A stretch of 64,000 nucleotides of DNA from Arthrobacter sp. 18067 (GCF_902706295.1 NZ_CACSJJ010000004.1:62001-126000), one strand, 5' to 3'. Positions 40,987 through 50,210 are shown, numbered from the stretch's first letter. Notes: a model not told the origin generated them from the letters alone. Made by a program: numbers and translations.

Positions 40987-41859
40987 CTACTTGCCCGTAC
41001 CGGCGGTGAGCCCGTCCTGCAGCGCGCGCTGACCGAACATGAACACCACCAACGCGGGAATCATGGAGAGGACAACACCGGCCAGGACCACCGAGATACT
41101 TCCGGTGCCGAGGTTGCCTTGGAGTGAGACCAAGCCCAAGGGCAGGGTGAAGTTCTGCTCGGAGATGGTCATGATGAGTGGCCTGAAGAACTCGTTCCAG
41201 TGGAAGTTGAATGCCAGGATGCCCACGATCGCCAGGCCCGGCATGGCCAACGGTGCATACACGGAGCGGAAGGTCCGCCAGGGCGAGGCACCGTCGATCG
41301 CGGCCGCTTCAGCGAGCTCACCCGGCAACCCCATGAAGTACTGGCGCATCAGGAAGGTGCCGAACGCCGTCGGGATGGCCGGAATGATCAGCGCCAGCAG
41401 CGTGTCCGAGAGGCCAACACCACGGATCAGCATGAAGACGGGCACGATCGTGACCTGTGCAGGCACCATCATGGTGGCCAGCACGATCGAGAACAGCGCT
41501 CCGCGCCCCCGGAACTTCAGGTGGGCGAAGGCGTACCCGGCCAGCGCGGCGGTGAGCATCTGCCCTACGGCAATGAGGCCGGTCACCAGTGCACTGTTCA
41601 CTACCAGGGCAACGATGTTGAGCTGCTTGAACACTTGTTCGTAGGAGGTCAGGTCCGGGTTCAGCGGCAGGAAGGCGGGAGGCAGCTGGAAGGATTCCGA
41701 CGGCGGCCGCAGCGAGGTGGACAGCGTCCACAGCACGGGTCCCAGGACAAAGACGGACGCGATCAGCAAGACGATGACGCGGACGGCAACTGACCAGTCG
41801 CGCTTCTTCCGCGTGACTACAGGCGCCGTGGTGGTGACACGTTCTTGAATAGTGGTCAT
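40987..41859 (-). CDS. Carbohydrate ABC transporter permease (MalG/UgpE type)
   Basis: Second membrane subunit of the sugar importer, 290 residues, six helices. The EAA loop is YFMGLPGELAEAAAIDGASP-WRTFRSVYAPLAMPG, typical of the CUT1 family, and the N-terminus has a TM helix from RVIVLLIASVFVLGPVLWTL. It is 8 bp downstream of the first permease gene. No ATPase gene is in the cluster, so a shared MsiK-type ATPase encoded elsewhere must energise the transporter, as is common in actinobacteria. Confidence 0.91.
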   Translation of the reverse strand: MTTIQERVTTTAPVVTRKKRDWSVAVRVIVLLIASVFVLGPVLWTLSTSLRPPSESFQLPPAFLPLNPDLTSYEQVFKQLNIVALVVNSALVTGLIAVGQMLTAALAGYAFAHLKFRGRGALFSIVLATMMVPAQVTIVPVFMLIRGVGLSDTLLALIIPAIPTAFGTFLMRQYFMGLPGELAEAAAIDGASPWRTFRSVYAPLAMPGLAIVGILAFNFHWNEFFRPLIMTISEQNFTLPLGLVSLQGNLGTGSISVVLAGVVLSMIPALVVFMFGQRALQDGLTAGTGK

Positions 41860-41867
41860 GACGGGCC

Positions 41868-42833
41868 TTACTGGTAGAAGACGAATCGTTTGCTGAGCCG
41901 GAATTGCGCGGCGGTGATGGCCATGATGATGAGCGTAAGGATCACGCCGATCGCCGAAGCCTGGCCGAATTCAAGACGCTGGAATGCCGACTCGAAGATG
42001 ACCATCACAGCCGTGCGCGTTGAGTCGCCGGGACCGCCTCGGGTCAGTACGTAGGGCTGGTCGAACACTTGGAGGGCATTGATGATCGCCATGACCGAGG
42101 CCACCAGTGTGGTGGGGCTCAGCAGCGGCAGGGTCACGAACCAGTGCTTCCGCCACCCGGTAGCGCCGTCGATGGACGCAGCCTCGTACGTCTCCACCGG
42201 AATGGAGGCCAGCCCGCCGATGAACAGCAGGAACGAGAACCCGAAGTTCTGCCACACATAGACAAGAATCACGACGGCGGCAGATCCACCTGGCGTCGTC
42301 AGCCACGGGACCGCTGGGATGCCGACGATGGACAGCATCCAGTTCACTACGCCGAACTGTTCGTTGAAGAGATAGCGCATGAAGATCGACACGGAAGCCG
42401 CGGACAGGATCAGCGGGAAGAAGAACGCGGAGCGGAAGAACACCCTGAGCCAGGCCGGGAGCTTCTCCTGCACCATGATGGCCAGGCCCAAGGCCAGTCC
42501 GAGCTGGAGTGCCACTGCCACCACAACAAACACGATCGTGTTCAGGAACGAGACCCGGACGGTGGGGTCTTGGACTACCTCGGCAAAGTTGTCGAATCCC
42601 ACGAACGTCGGCGCGGAGATGATGTCCCAGCGGAAGAACGCGAGCGCGATCGATGCGACGATCGGCAGCAGGGTGAAGATGCCCATACCCGCGATGGTGG
42701 GCGCCAGGAAGGCCCACGGCAGCCAGCGTTGCTGCACGCGGCGGCGTGTGGAGCCTTGGCCGTTCTTGTGGGCGGCCTGGCGACGGCCCGGCTCGCTCCC
42801 CGTGCCCGTAGGCGTACTGGTTGCGGTGCTCAT
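41868..42833 (-). CDS. Carbohydrate ABC transporter permease (MalF/UgpA type)
   Basis: First membrane subunit, 321 residues. A Lys/Arg/Gln-rich cytoplasmic tail of about 35 residues precedes the first helix (WAFLAPTIAGMGIFTLLPIV). The EAA loop is LASIPVETYEAASIDGATG-WRKHWFVTLPLLSPT, typical of CUT1. The ATG overlaps the stop of the binding-protein gene by four bases (ATGA), so the two are translationally coupled. Together with the MalG-type subunit it would form the channel for a di- or oligosaccharide. Confidence 0.91.
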   Translation of the reverse strand: MSTATSTPTGTGSEPGRRQAAHKNGQGSTRRRVQQRWLPWAFLAPTIAGMGIFTLLPIVASIALAFFRWDIISAPTFVGFDNFAEVVQDPTVRVSFLNTIVFVVVAVALQLGLALGLAIMVQEKLPAWLRVFFRSAFFFPLILSAASVSIFMRYLFNEQFGVVNWMLSIVGIPAVPWLTTPGGSAAVVILVYVWQNFGFSFLLFIGGLASIPVETYEAASIDGATGWRKHWFVTLPLLSPTTLVASVMAIINALQVFDQPYVLTRGGPGDSTRTAVMVIFESAFQRLEFGQASAIGVILTLIIMAITAAQFRLSKRFVFYQ

Positions 42834-44248
42834 GGTTGCCTCCTCAGGGCAAGTTCGAGGTCACGCTGCATGGAGCTGAGGGCGTCTTTGAGTTGGCGCT
42901 CATCTCCGCTGACAGCCAGGCTCACGTTTTTCATGAGGGCGGTTTCGACGGCGGCCTGCTGGGGTGGCGCTGGAATGGGACCTGTGGTGGGGAACCTGTC
43001 CAGGGTGTCGTAGAAGACCTTCCAGTTCCGCGGACCAGTTCCTGCGTATAGCTGCTCATTGACCATGGAACGCCGGGCCGGTGTGGTGTTCGGGGTGGGG
43101 AACACGATCTGCATGGCCTCGAGGCTGGAGCTGAACTTCACCCATTCCCAGGCGGCGTCCTTGTCCTTGGCGGTCTTCATGATCGCGTAGCCCGCCGTGC
43201 CGAACTGGTGCCGCTGGGTGCGCCATTTCGGGAAGAACTGGACGTCGAAACCGTCCTCAGTCATCCCCGCTTCGTGGAGGCCTTGCACCCAATAGCCGCC
43301 CGCCGGCGTCGTACCTATCCTGTTGGAGGCGAAGAGGCCGATCAGCGCGCTGCCTCCGCCTTCCTCCGGCCGAACACCCAACCCGTCCTTGACCAGTCCG
43401 CGGAGGTAGTCGAAGGATTCGAAGACCCTGGGATCGTCCGCATTGGGTTCCAGCCACTGGTAGCCGCCGGAGCGAAGGCTGCGGGAGGGGTCGTTGGCGT
43501 AGAAGCTGTCCCAGAGCCATTCGCCGCCCGGGGACTTGGTCTCCTTGAGGAAGCTGGTCTCGTTTGCGTAGAGCCATGGCACGACGCCTCCGAAGAGACG
43601 GTTGGTCCAGTAGTACGGAGTGAAGTCCCGGGGGTTGGCCTTCTTCATCGCAGCGAGTGTGCTGCGGAAGTCGGTCTGCGTCCAGTTGTCGGCTGGGCGT
43701 TCCAGGCCTGCCGAGCGAAGTGACGCGGTGTTGTAGTACATGTTGGCTGCGTTCCAGTCGATGGGGAGCTGGAACAGGCTGCCTTTGTACATGAACGCTT
43801 CCACCAGGCTGGGGTGGACGTCCTCGAAGTACTCCTTCATGTCCGCTGCGTCGCGGCGCAGGTACTCGTCCAGCGGGTGGGCCAGTTTCTCGGCGAAGAG
43901 CTGGGCACCTTCCGTGGCTACGTACACGACGTCCGGCGGGGTGCCGGCGGCCACCATGGTGAGGATCTTGGTGAAGAAGTCCTTCCAGTCCACGGCTTGG
44001 ATCGCCTGGACCTTGACCTTGATTTCGGGGTGGACTTTGGCAAAGGCATCAATGACCTTTTGGCGGGCTGCCGCATCTGCCGCGGTGCCCATGATGGCGA
44101 TGCTGAGGCTGTTGTCTCCCCGGCCTGGAATGTCCGCCCCGGTCAAGCGCGGCCACGACGCCGCGGTTACTCCAACAATCCCGGCGCCGAGGGCTGTGAG
44201 GGCACTTCTGCGTGTGAATTGACGCAAAGCCCCATTGGTTCCCGACAT
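42830..44248 (-). CDS. Sugar ABC transporter substrate-binding protein, Tat-type signal
   Basis: Family 1 extracellular receptor of 472 residues. The leader has TRRSALTALGAGIVGVTAAS, with twin arginines, so export by Tat is likely; no lipobox is visible. The mature part shows LSIAIMGTAADAAARQKVID, IKVKVQAIQAVDWKDFFTKI, GTPPDVVYVATEGAQLFAEK, and PIDWNAANMYYNTASLRSAG, which fit CUT1 receptors. AAGGAAA five bases before ATG 44248 decides the start; seven earlier codons would overlap an operator. It is the first gene of the operon with both permeases and GH32. Confidence 0.9.
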   Translation of the reverse strand: MSGTNGALRQFTRRSALTALGAGIVGVTAASWPRLTGADIPGRGDNSLSIAIMGTAADAAARQKVIDAFAKVHPEIKVKVQAIQAVDWKDFFTKILTMVAAGTPPDVVYVATEGAQLFAEKLAHPLDEYLRRDAADMKEYFEDVHPSLVEAFMYKGSLFQLPIDWNAANMYYNTASLRSAGLERPADNWTQTDFRSTLAAMKKANPRDFTPYYWTNRLFGGVVPWLYANETSFLKETKSPGGEWLWDSFYANDPSRSLRSGGYQWLEPNADDPRVFESFDYLRGLVKDGLGVRPEEGGGSALIGLFASNRIGTTPAGGYWVQGLHEAGMTEDGFDVQFFPKWRTQRHQFGTAGYAIMKTAKDKDAAWEWVKFSSSLEAMQIVFPTPNTTPARRSMVNEQLYAGTGPRNWKVFYDTLDRFPTTGPIPAPPQQAAVETALMKNVSLAVSGDERQLKDALSSMQRDLELALRRQP

Positions 44249-44261
44249 GTAGATTTCCTTC

Positions 44262-44277
44262 CCTAACACGTGTTAGG
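44262..44277. promoter_or_regulatory. LacI operator O1 (perfect 16-bp palindrome)
   Basis: CCTAACACGTGTTAGG, a perfect palindrome placed just downstream of the -10 box of the sugar operon promoter and upstream of its ribosome-binding site. Its centre is 32 bp, about three helical turns, from O2. Confidence 0.8.
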
Positions 44278-44278
44278 A

Positions 44279-44308
44279 AGCCTAAACCCGTCACCTAACA
44301 CGTGTCAA
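44279..44308 (-). promoter_or_regulatory. Promoter of the fructan/sucrose ABC operon
   Basis: Minus-strand -35 TTGACA (44303-44308), a consensus hexamer, with an 18-nt spacer and -10 TAGGCT (44279-44284). The -35 box lies inside operator O2 and the start region lies at O1. A repressor bound at both would exclude RNA polymerase. Confidence 0.7.
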
Positions 44309-44309
44309 G
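44294..44309. promoter_or_regulatory. LacI operator O2 (imperfect palindrome)
   Basis: CCTAACACGTGTCAAG keeps the whole left half and the centre of O1 and differs in the outer right half, where it gives way to the consensus -35 hexamer on the other strand. Confidence 0.7.
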
Positions 44310-44403
44310 CGTCACAGGAATGTTGCAGGGATCTCGCTTGGCCCCGCCACGCGAAGGCAGCACTCACATGGGCCATCCAGAGAACTGTGGCACCCTAGAC
44401 AGA

Positions 44404-45315
44404 ATGAGTTCCCAGCAATTCCGCACCAGCGGGAGGTCGAGCAAACGGCCGCTTCAGCAGCGCAACGCAGGCGTTGGAACAGGATTCCTCTTCATCCTGG
44501 CCACGATCGCCAGCGTGGTGGGCCTTGCCGCGACCTACTACTTCTTTGTGCGCACCACTATGGGCCAGTTCATCGACGAGTCCGCGCTGGTTGAAGCCAC
44601 GGTGCTGGGTGGAACAGCCGGCAGGGCCTCCACGGAATTCCTGGACATGCTCCCCATGCTTTCGCTGGCGATCGCCGCCATTATGGTGCTCTTCGTGACC
44701 ATCGCACGCCGCCGCTGGAAGGCTGCCGGCATCGCTGTCGCAGCCTGCGTCGCCGCCAATGTGGCCACCCAGATCCTCAAGTTCCTCATCCCGGACAGGC
44801 CTGACCGCGGCGTGCAAACCCTGGAGCTGAACTCACTGCCCTCCGGGCACACCACCCTCGCCGCTTCAGCAGCGGCTGCCGTGTTCCTGATGGTGTCGCC
44901 GCGCTGGCGCCCCTTGGCAGGCTTCCTCGGAAGCTCCTTCGCCGTAGCCACAGGGGTCTCCACGCTCATCAACCAATGGCACCGGCCGGCCGACGTCGTG
45001 GCAGCCTTCCTGCTCGTTGGAGCTGTCATGCTCCCCGCAGGATGGCTCATCCTGCGCACCGGCAGCAGCTGGAATGTCTGGAAGGGATACGGCGAGCACT
45101 GGGCCGCATCCCGGCTTTGGGTATGGCTCACAGTGATCGCCCTGGTGATCGCTGGCATTGTTGCCGCCTACTCGCTGCTTCAGGTCATGCCCGGCCTCAG
45201 CACCGACAGCACCATCGATTACTTTTGGGCAGGCACAGCGTTCATCGTGATTGCCGGCTACCTATCAGCCCTCGGCGGCACCTGGCTCTTCGGCCTGGCG
45301 GCGCGGAAGAGCTAA
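44404..45315 (+). CDS. PAP2-family membrane phosphatase
   Basis: Integral membrane phosphatase of 303 residues, probably acting on lipid phosphates such as undecaprenyl diphosphate or phosphatidic acid. Six or seven helices are visible. The active-site motifs are LKFLIPDRPDRG, LPSGHTTLAA (PSGH), and STLINQWHRPADVVAA (H-x3-D). The usual Ser-Arg of the third motif is Ser-Thr here, a departure from the consensus. C-terminal helices beyond the PAP2 core (from WVWLTVIALVIAGIV) are extra. ATG 44404 was chosen by similarity; an upstream in-frame stretch of 34 codons lies across the sugar-operon promoter and is not credible. Confidence 0.85.
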   Translation: MSSQQFRTSGRSSKRPLQQRNAGVGTGFLFILATIASVVGLAATYYFFVRTTMGQFIDESALVEATVLGGTAGRASTEFLDMLPMLSLAIAAIMVLFVTIARRRWKAAGIAVAACVAANVATQILKFLIPDRPDRGVQTLELNSLPSGHTTLAASAAAAVFLMVSPRWRPLAGFLGSSFAVATGVSTLINQWHRPADVVAAFLLVGAVMLPAGWLILRTGSSWNVWKGYGEHWAASRLWVWLTVIALVIAGIVAAYSLLQVMPGLSTDSTIDYFWAGTAFIVIAGYLSALGGTWLFGLAARKS

Positions 45316-45387
45316 ACGCGCTTCACGTTCGACGGCGGCGCACCACTTCCGCGCCGATCGCACCCGAGCTTATGGGTCCGATTCGCG

Positions 45388-45609
45388 CTACCCGGCGCGC
45401 CTGGCCTGATCCCGGATGAAATGCCGGTCCTCATCAGTGAGCTGCGTGCCACCATGTGCGTCCACAGTGTCGCTCTCCCCCGTCTCGCCATTGATGATCG
45501 CCGTGACGGTTCGGGGCACAATCATGGTTCCCGGGTTGTCGATGAGCCACTGCTGCGTGTCCGAAGAGAGCTGGTCCCAGAATTCTTTGATGTGCACAAC
45601 AATCAGCAC
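45388..45609 (-). CDS. Small conserved hypothetical protein
   Basis: A 73-residue soluble protein beginning at GTG 45609 (a second GTG lies 12 bases later). It reads FWDQLSSDTQQWLIDNPGT near the start and ends with QLTDEDRHFIRDQARRAG. It contains no named motif. The amino-acid composition is normal for a coding frame in this genome, and both strands around it lack an alternative. It is convergent with the PAP2 gene. The function is unknown. Confidence 0.6.
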   Translation of the reverse strand: MLIVVHIKEFWDQLSSDTQQWLIDNPGTMIVPRTVTAIINGETGESDTVDAHGGTQLTDEDRHFIRDQARRAG

Positions 45610-45830
45610 TGCCCTTCATTGGTGGGGTGTGGGTTCATGGAATGCGCCATTTTGCGCCGGAGTAATTCTCGGGTGATCGGGGGCGGAGGTCCTCTTTAAG
45701 GCTACGCCCGGCACTGCCGATCTTGACCCGATTGCGTCCGGGTTTCTGCGTGTGACGTCGACGGGCTGCCATCCATGGGTTACAGTTAATCCACTCGATG
45801 GATAAACAATGGCAAATCCCAGGAGCCCCC

Positions 45831-47186
45831 ATGTCTTCGACTCTCAGCCCCGGCTTGAGCCCCACCGCTGGCCGCAGTACTGCCGTTCCCGCCTCCCGCG
45901 ATCTCGTGGTCGACTTCATCCGCGTCGCTTGCATGTTTGCAGTGGTCGCCGTCCATCTGCTCATGATGGGCATCAGCGTGGACTCCTCCGGCATCGGAGT
46001 AGGAAATCCACTGACTTCCCTGAGTTGGTTTGCTCAGGGCACGTGGTTCGGCCAGGTCATGCCACTCTTCTTTGTGGTGGGCGGCTTCGCTTCGCTCACC
46101 TCCTGGCGCAGCCTGCAACGGAAGGGTGGCGACGCCGGTGACTACCTCCGGAACAGGGTGCTCCGACTGGTCCGTCCCACAGTTGCCTTGTATGCGTTCC
46201 TCGCCATTGCCTTGTGGAGTGCGACGGCGGCAGGCGTCCCGGGCGAGCTGCTTGCTGTTATCGCTGCCGGCGCCGGAGTCCAGCTGTGGTTCCTGGCTGC
46301 GTACCTGATCTGCCAAGCCATGGTGCCCACGATGGCCAAGCTCCACGGCCTGGCACCGTACCGGACCCTCGCAGCGCTGGCCGCGGGCGCCGTCGTCGTC
46401 GATGTCCTTCGCCTGGGCTTGGAGCGCAACCCGTGGGGCTTCGACTCGAACCCGATCGGCCTGTTGAACATGGTGTTCGTGTGGGGCTTGCTGCAGCAAC
46501 TGGGTTTCTTCTATGCCGATGGATTCTTTGACAGGTTCTCCCGCTGGAAGCTCATCATGGCTGCTGCTGCTTGCTACGTCGTCCTGGTTCCACTCACTCA
46601 TTCCGGCCCGTATCCCGTGGATATGCTGACCAGCCAGAACCCGCCGATGTTCCCGCTCATCCTGGTGGGCCTGGCACATGTGTTGCTGGTGAAGGCCGTG
46701 TACCCGGTTCTGCAGCGGTTCGTGCGCATTGCGTGGGTGCAGAAGGTGATGTTCGTGGTGGGTAGTCGGGCGATGACTATTTACCTGTGGCACTTGCCGC
46801 TGATCATCGCCATGTTCGGCGTCGCGCTTGTCCTGAGGCTGCCGTTCCCCGAGCCGGCCAGCAGCGAGTGGTGGCTCACCCGGCCTCCGTTCTACGTTGC
46901 GGCCTGGGCCTTGGTGCTCCTGGTCTCAACCCCGCTGGTCCGCTTGGAGCTCGCCACCACTGCCCTGGCGCCGGGTGCTTCAAGGCCCGCAATGTGGCGC
47001 ATCGCGGCAGGGACTGCCCTGGCCATCATTCCGCCGTTCGTAGTGATGAGGACGGCCTTGGATGCAGCGAATGCGACGTGGGGCTTGGTGCTGCTGGTGA
47101 TCGCAGTGGCCCTTGTCACCGGCAAGGTACCGGACCGGGTGTGGAAGACACCGCGGCCGGTGTCATCGGATTCGGTGGCCTCCTGA
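45831..47186 (+). CDS. Acyltransferase-3 family membrane protein
   Basis: A 451-residue integral membrane acyltransferase. Ten or so helices are seen. RDLVVDFIRVACMFAVVAVH holds the family motif with Asp-Phe-x-Arg and the catalytic His, GQVMPLFFVVGGFASLTSW is the second consensus part, and SRAMTIYLWHLPLIIAMFGV is the third. Such proteins O-acylate cell-wall sugars, exopolysaccharides or lipids. AGGAG five bases before ATG 45831 favours that start over ATG 45798. TACAGT at about 45784 with an upstream TCGACG is a possible promoter. The gene ends at a strong bidirectional terminator. Confidence 0.85.
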   Translation: MSSTLSPGLSPTAGRSTAVPASRDLVVDFIRVACMFAVVAVHLLMMGISVDSSGIGVGNPLTSLSWFAQGTWFGQVMPLFFVVGGFASLTSWRSLQRKGGDAGDYLRNRVLRLVRPTVALYAFLAIALWSATAAGVPGELLAVIAAGAGVQLWFLAAYLICQAMVPTMAKLHGLAPYRTLAALAAGAVVVDVLRLGLERNPWGFDSNPIGLLNMVFVWGLLQQLGFFYADGFFDRFSRWKLIMAAAACYVVLVPLTHSGPYPVDMLTSQNPPMFPLILVGLAHVLLVKAVYPVLQRFVRIAWVQKVMFVVGSRAMTIYLWHLPLIIAMFGVALVLRLPFPEPASSEWWLTRPPFYVAAWALVLLVSTPLVRLELATTALAPGASRPAMWRIAAGTALAIIPPFVVMRTALDAANATWGLVLLVIAVALVTGKVPDRVWKTPRPVSSDSVAS

Positions 47187-47200
47187 CCTTGTTTGAAACC

Positions 47201-47246
47201 ACAACGGCCGCAGAACAACCTGAAGGGGTTGTTCTGCGGCCGTTGT
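47201..47246. terminator. Bidirectional terminator, 20-bp perfect stem
   Basis: ACAACGGCCGCAGAACAACC (47201-47220) is the exact reverse complement of 47227-47246, with a six-base loop. It lies between the converging acyltransferase and protease genes and serves both. Confidence 0.85.
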
Positions 47247-47284
47247 TTGTTCAAAGAGGGTCAGGAAGCAGCAGCTCCCAAGAC

Positions 47285-50098
47285 CTATGGCATGCGGTAG
47301 AGGAAGGCGGCCATCGCGTCACGGTTGATGGGAGACAAAGCCCGGTAAGTGTAGGCGCCGTCCGACTCCAGCCAGCCCGAGGAGATCTTCTTGTCGGCCA
47401 TCCACGCCATCTCCTTGTAGAACTGCTGATAGGTGTACACATCCTGGAAGGGCGACGTCGTGGGAGCCTCGAAGTCCGGGCTGTTGGCCAAACGATAGAG
47501 GAAGGCGGCCATGGCGTCACGGTTGATAGGCGTCAGCGGTTTGTACGTGCGTGAACCGTCGCTTTCCGTCCAACCGGACGAAATGCCCGTATCAGCCAGC
47601 CAGGACATCTCCTTATAGAACTGCTGCGTGGTCAGCACGTCCTTGAACGGGGACTTTGCCGGCGGTGTGTAATCCGGCGAGCCAGCCATGCGATAGAGGA
47701 AAGCAGCCATGGCATCACGGTTGATGGGCGTCACGGGCCGGTACGTCACAGACTTATCCGCCTCAACCCAACCCGTGGAGATCTTCCGGTCAGCCAACCA
47801 GGACATTTCCTTGTAGAACTGCTGCGTCGTCAGCACATCCTTGAAAGGCGACGTGGTGGGTGCGGTGAAATCAGGGCCCTTCGCGCTGAAGTATGCGGAC
47901 CACCCGGCCGTGGCGCCTGCCTTCAGGAGGTACCCGGACTTAGCTATGACTGAAACCTTCACCTGTCCCCTGGCTGGGTAGGTACCCGCCGCGACGGTCT
48001 TGCCGCTTACCTGATACTCCACGCCCGTGGACTCGGGAATGGTGTACGCGTCGTCGCCCATGTAGGTCTCGTCCTTGAAGACCACCGGTGCGGGCGTCGC
48101 CGCTTTGTCGGCGCCAAGCACGTTAATGGTCGGGGCGCTCGTACTCGACGCCTGTGCGTAGGCAGCCTTGGTCCCCGACACGGTTACTCGCAGCGGCTTG
48201 CCCGCGTCTGCTTCCGTTACCTCGTAGTCGGCGGCGGTGGCACCTTCGATTGGGTTATCGGCACGGCTCCATTGGTAGGTCAACTCAACTGGAGCCGGCT
48301 CCCACGTCCCTGCCTGTGCTTTCAGCACGCTTCCCACGTATGCGGGACCATCGATGACGGGAACGCTGGCACTCATGATCCCCGGCCCCACCTTGGCCGT
48401 GGGCGCCGAGGTCGCAGATACTTCGTCAAAGTGGACTTTGTTTGCCGAGACTTTCACCGTCATGCCGGCGTTCAGGTCTCCCGGGACCAATTTGTAGGAA
48501 GCGCTCGAAGCGTCTGAAATGGGTACGCCGTCCCGATACCACTGGTACCCCCAGCGGACAACATCAGAAGCGTCAGGTCCCCAGTTGCCTGGGAGCGCAT
48601 ACAAGGCCGAGCCCACCCTCAGATCACCACTGATGGTGGGAGGGACAGCAACCAAAGGGGTTGCATCCCACGCGGTTTCCCTCAAAGCCAATCTGGCGTC
48701 AACCACGTTCACCCGGCAGCTGAAGTAGGTGCATCCGAGGTCTTGGGCGGTCTTGATGAGTCGTCGTTCAATATCGGCGGGGGTGGAGGCCGGCATCCGC
48801 GCCAGCATGAGGGCAGCGACGCCCGCCACATGCGGAGCCGCCATGGATGTGCCTTCTTTGAGGTAATAATCCTCGACGCCGGGTCGGTCCGTTCCGTTGT
48901 TAAGCGTGGACACGATGCCATCTACGGCTGCCTTGCTCATCTCGCCACCGGGAGCATAGAGATCCACGGATCCGAAGTTCGAGTAATCGGCTTTGGCATG
49001 CGTTCGTGTGCTGGCGGCTACGGTAATCACGTTTTGGCAGTTAGCCGGGCTGACCTGGGCGGCGTCCACGTTCTCGTTGCCGGCCGCAGCAACCACTACC
49101 GCTCCTTTGCTGCGCGCAAAGTTCACGGCGTTCTGGTAAGTAGTTGAGCACGTAGCCTTTCCGCCCAAACTCAAGTTGACCACCCGGGCGGGATTAGCGT
49201 TCGCGGGCACCCCGGTCACGGTTCCGCCGACGGCCCATCGGATGCCGTCGGCGATGTCAGAGGTGTATCCCCCGCACGTTCCAATAGCCCGGATCGGGAC
49301 TACTTTCGATTTCGGAGCGACGCCGGCAACACCCTTCGCGTTGTCAGCAACAGCGGCGATGATGCCTGCGACGTGCGTTCCGTGCCATGAGGACTTTGTC
49401 CCGGGCTCCCCAGCAGCGCACTGGCCATCAAAGGTTGTGTCACCATCGTCCTGGGGGTTGGAGTCCCGGCCATCGCCGTCACGGGAAGTGTCGAGGTCCG
49501 CGATCATGTCATAACCCGGAAGGATGTTGGCATCGAGATCGGTGTGCTTGAGGATGCCGCTATCAATGACAGCAACCACGCTGCCTTCACCTTCGCTGTA
49601 GTCCCAGGCACCAAGGATGTCGATTCCAGCGGTCCCGTCGCCAAGCGCCCACTGCAAATCGTAGTAAGTGTCGTCCGGTGCGGTGGCGAATGGCCTCATG
49701 ATGACGTCAGGTTCGGCGTACTCCACGCTTGGATCCGATTCCAAGGTTTCAATGACGTCACCGACTTCGTCAGCAGTCAGCTTCCGGTCAGCCTTGATTA
49801 CCTGCTCGCCTGCGGCGGTGGTTCGAACACTTTCAACCTGTCCGCCCAGGTCATCGGCGATACGGTCCAGGGAATTGCGGCGATCCGCAGATTGAATTCC
49901 TGCCCGCTCGTTGAACTTGACGATGAGCTGATCGGTCGGTGCTGGTGCCGCAGAGACAGATTCCGACAGCGGTGCAGCACTGGGCACGGGCTCATCGTCG
50001 GCAGCAGCAGGCAGAGCCGGCAGCACGGCGCCGGCCATCGCGATTACGACCATCAGTAATACTCGAGAGCGCACGCTGGCTCTCCGTCGGTTCTGCAT
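47285..50098 (-). CDS. Secreted subtilisin-like (S8) serine protease with C-terminal SLH-like repeats, copy A
   Basis: Exported protease of 937 residues. Signal peptide residues 1-33 (RVLLMVVIAMAGAVLPALP), then a propeptide of the fervidolysin type (about 55-135, DQLIVKFNERAGIQS...VEYAEPDVI). The catalytic triad is Asp179 (VVAVIDSGIL), His239 (WHGTHVAGI) and Ser418 (GTSMAAPHVAG). Ig-like modules follow (GYQWYRDGVPISDASSASY; TYQWSRADNPIEGATAADY). The last 200 residues are three repeats of about 66 residues, FKDVLTTQQFYKEMSWLAD...GW...INRDAMAAFLYRM, which may bind the cell wall. AGAGGG eight bases upstream decides ATG 50098. It is a tandem duplicate of copy B. Confidence 0.92.
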   Translation of the reverse strand: MQNRRRASVRSRVLLMVVIAMAGAVLPALPAAADDEPVPSAAPLSESVSAAPAPTDQLIVKFNERAGIQSADRRNSLDRIADDLGGQVESVRTTAAGEQVIKADRKLTADEVGDVIETLESDPSVEYAEPDVIMRPFATAPDDTYYDLQWALGDGTAGIDILGAWDYSEGEGSVVAVIDSGILKHTDLDANILPGYDMIADLDTSRDGDGRDSNPQDDGDTTFDGQCAAGEPGTKSSWHGTHVAGIIAAVADNAKGVAGVAPKSKVVPIRAIGTCGGYTSDIADGIRWAVGGTVTGVPANANPARVVNLSLGGKATCSTTYQNAVNFARSKGAVVVAAAGNENVDAAQVSPANCQNVITVAASTRTHAKADYSNFGSVDLYAPGGEMSKAAVDGIVSTLNNGTDRPGVEDYYLKEGTSMAAPHVAGVAALMLARMPASTPADIERRLIKTAQDLGCTYFSCRVNVVDARLALRETAWDATPLVAVPPTISGDLRVGSALYALPGNWGPDASDVVRWGYQWYRDGVPISDASSASYKLVPGDLNAGMTVKVSANKVHFDEVSATSAPTAKVGPGIMSASVPVIDGPAYVGSVLKAQAGTWEPAPVELTYQWSRADNPIEGATAADYEVTEADAGKPLRVTVSGTKAAYAQASSTSAPTINVLGADKAATPAPVVFKDETYMGDDAYTIPESTGVEYQVSGKTVAAGTYPARGQVKVSVIAKSGYLLKAGATAGWSAYFSAKGPDFTAPTTSPFKDVLTTQQFYKEMSWLADRKISTGWVEADKSVTYRPVTPINRDAMAAFLYRMAGSPDYTPPAKSPFKDVLTTQQFYKEMSWLADTGISSGWTESDGSRTYKPLTPINRDAMAAFLYRLANSPDFEAPTTSPFQDVYTYQQFYKEMAWMADKKISSGWLESDGAYTYRALSPINRDAMAAFLYRMP

Positions 50099-50210
50099 AA
50101 ACAGCGCCCTCTACTCAAACGCCCCCAAGAGCGCGGAAAAATGGCCGCGATGCGCGGCCAGATTGAGTTTAGCCAAAGAGTTGAGATTCCTGCGAATTAC
50201 CTGTGAGTCG
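50099..50210 (-). repeat. Duplicated upstream control region of protease copy A (twin at 53109-53220)
   Basis: The approximately 110 bp before copy A's start codon are nearly the same as those before copy B (53109-53220). Both hold AGAGGGC as ribosome-binding site and the shared stretch CAAACGCCCCCAAGAGCGCG on the plus strand, then a GGCCG/CGGCC inverted repeat which differs in its centre. The duplication therefore covered promoter and leader as well as the coding sequence, so both copies should answer to the same signals. Confidence 0.8.
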
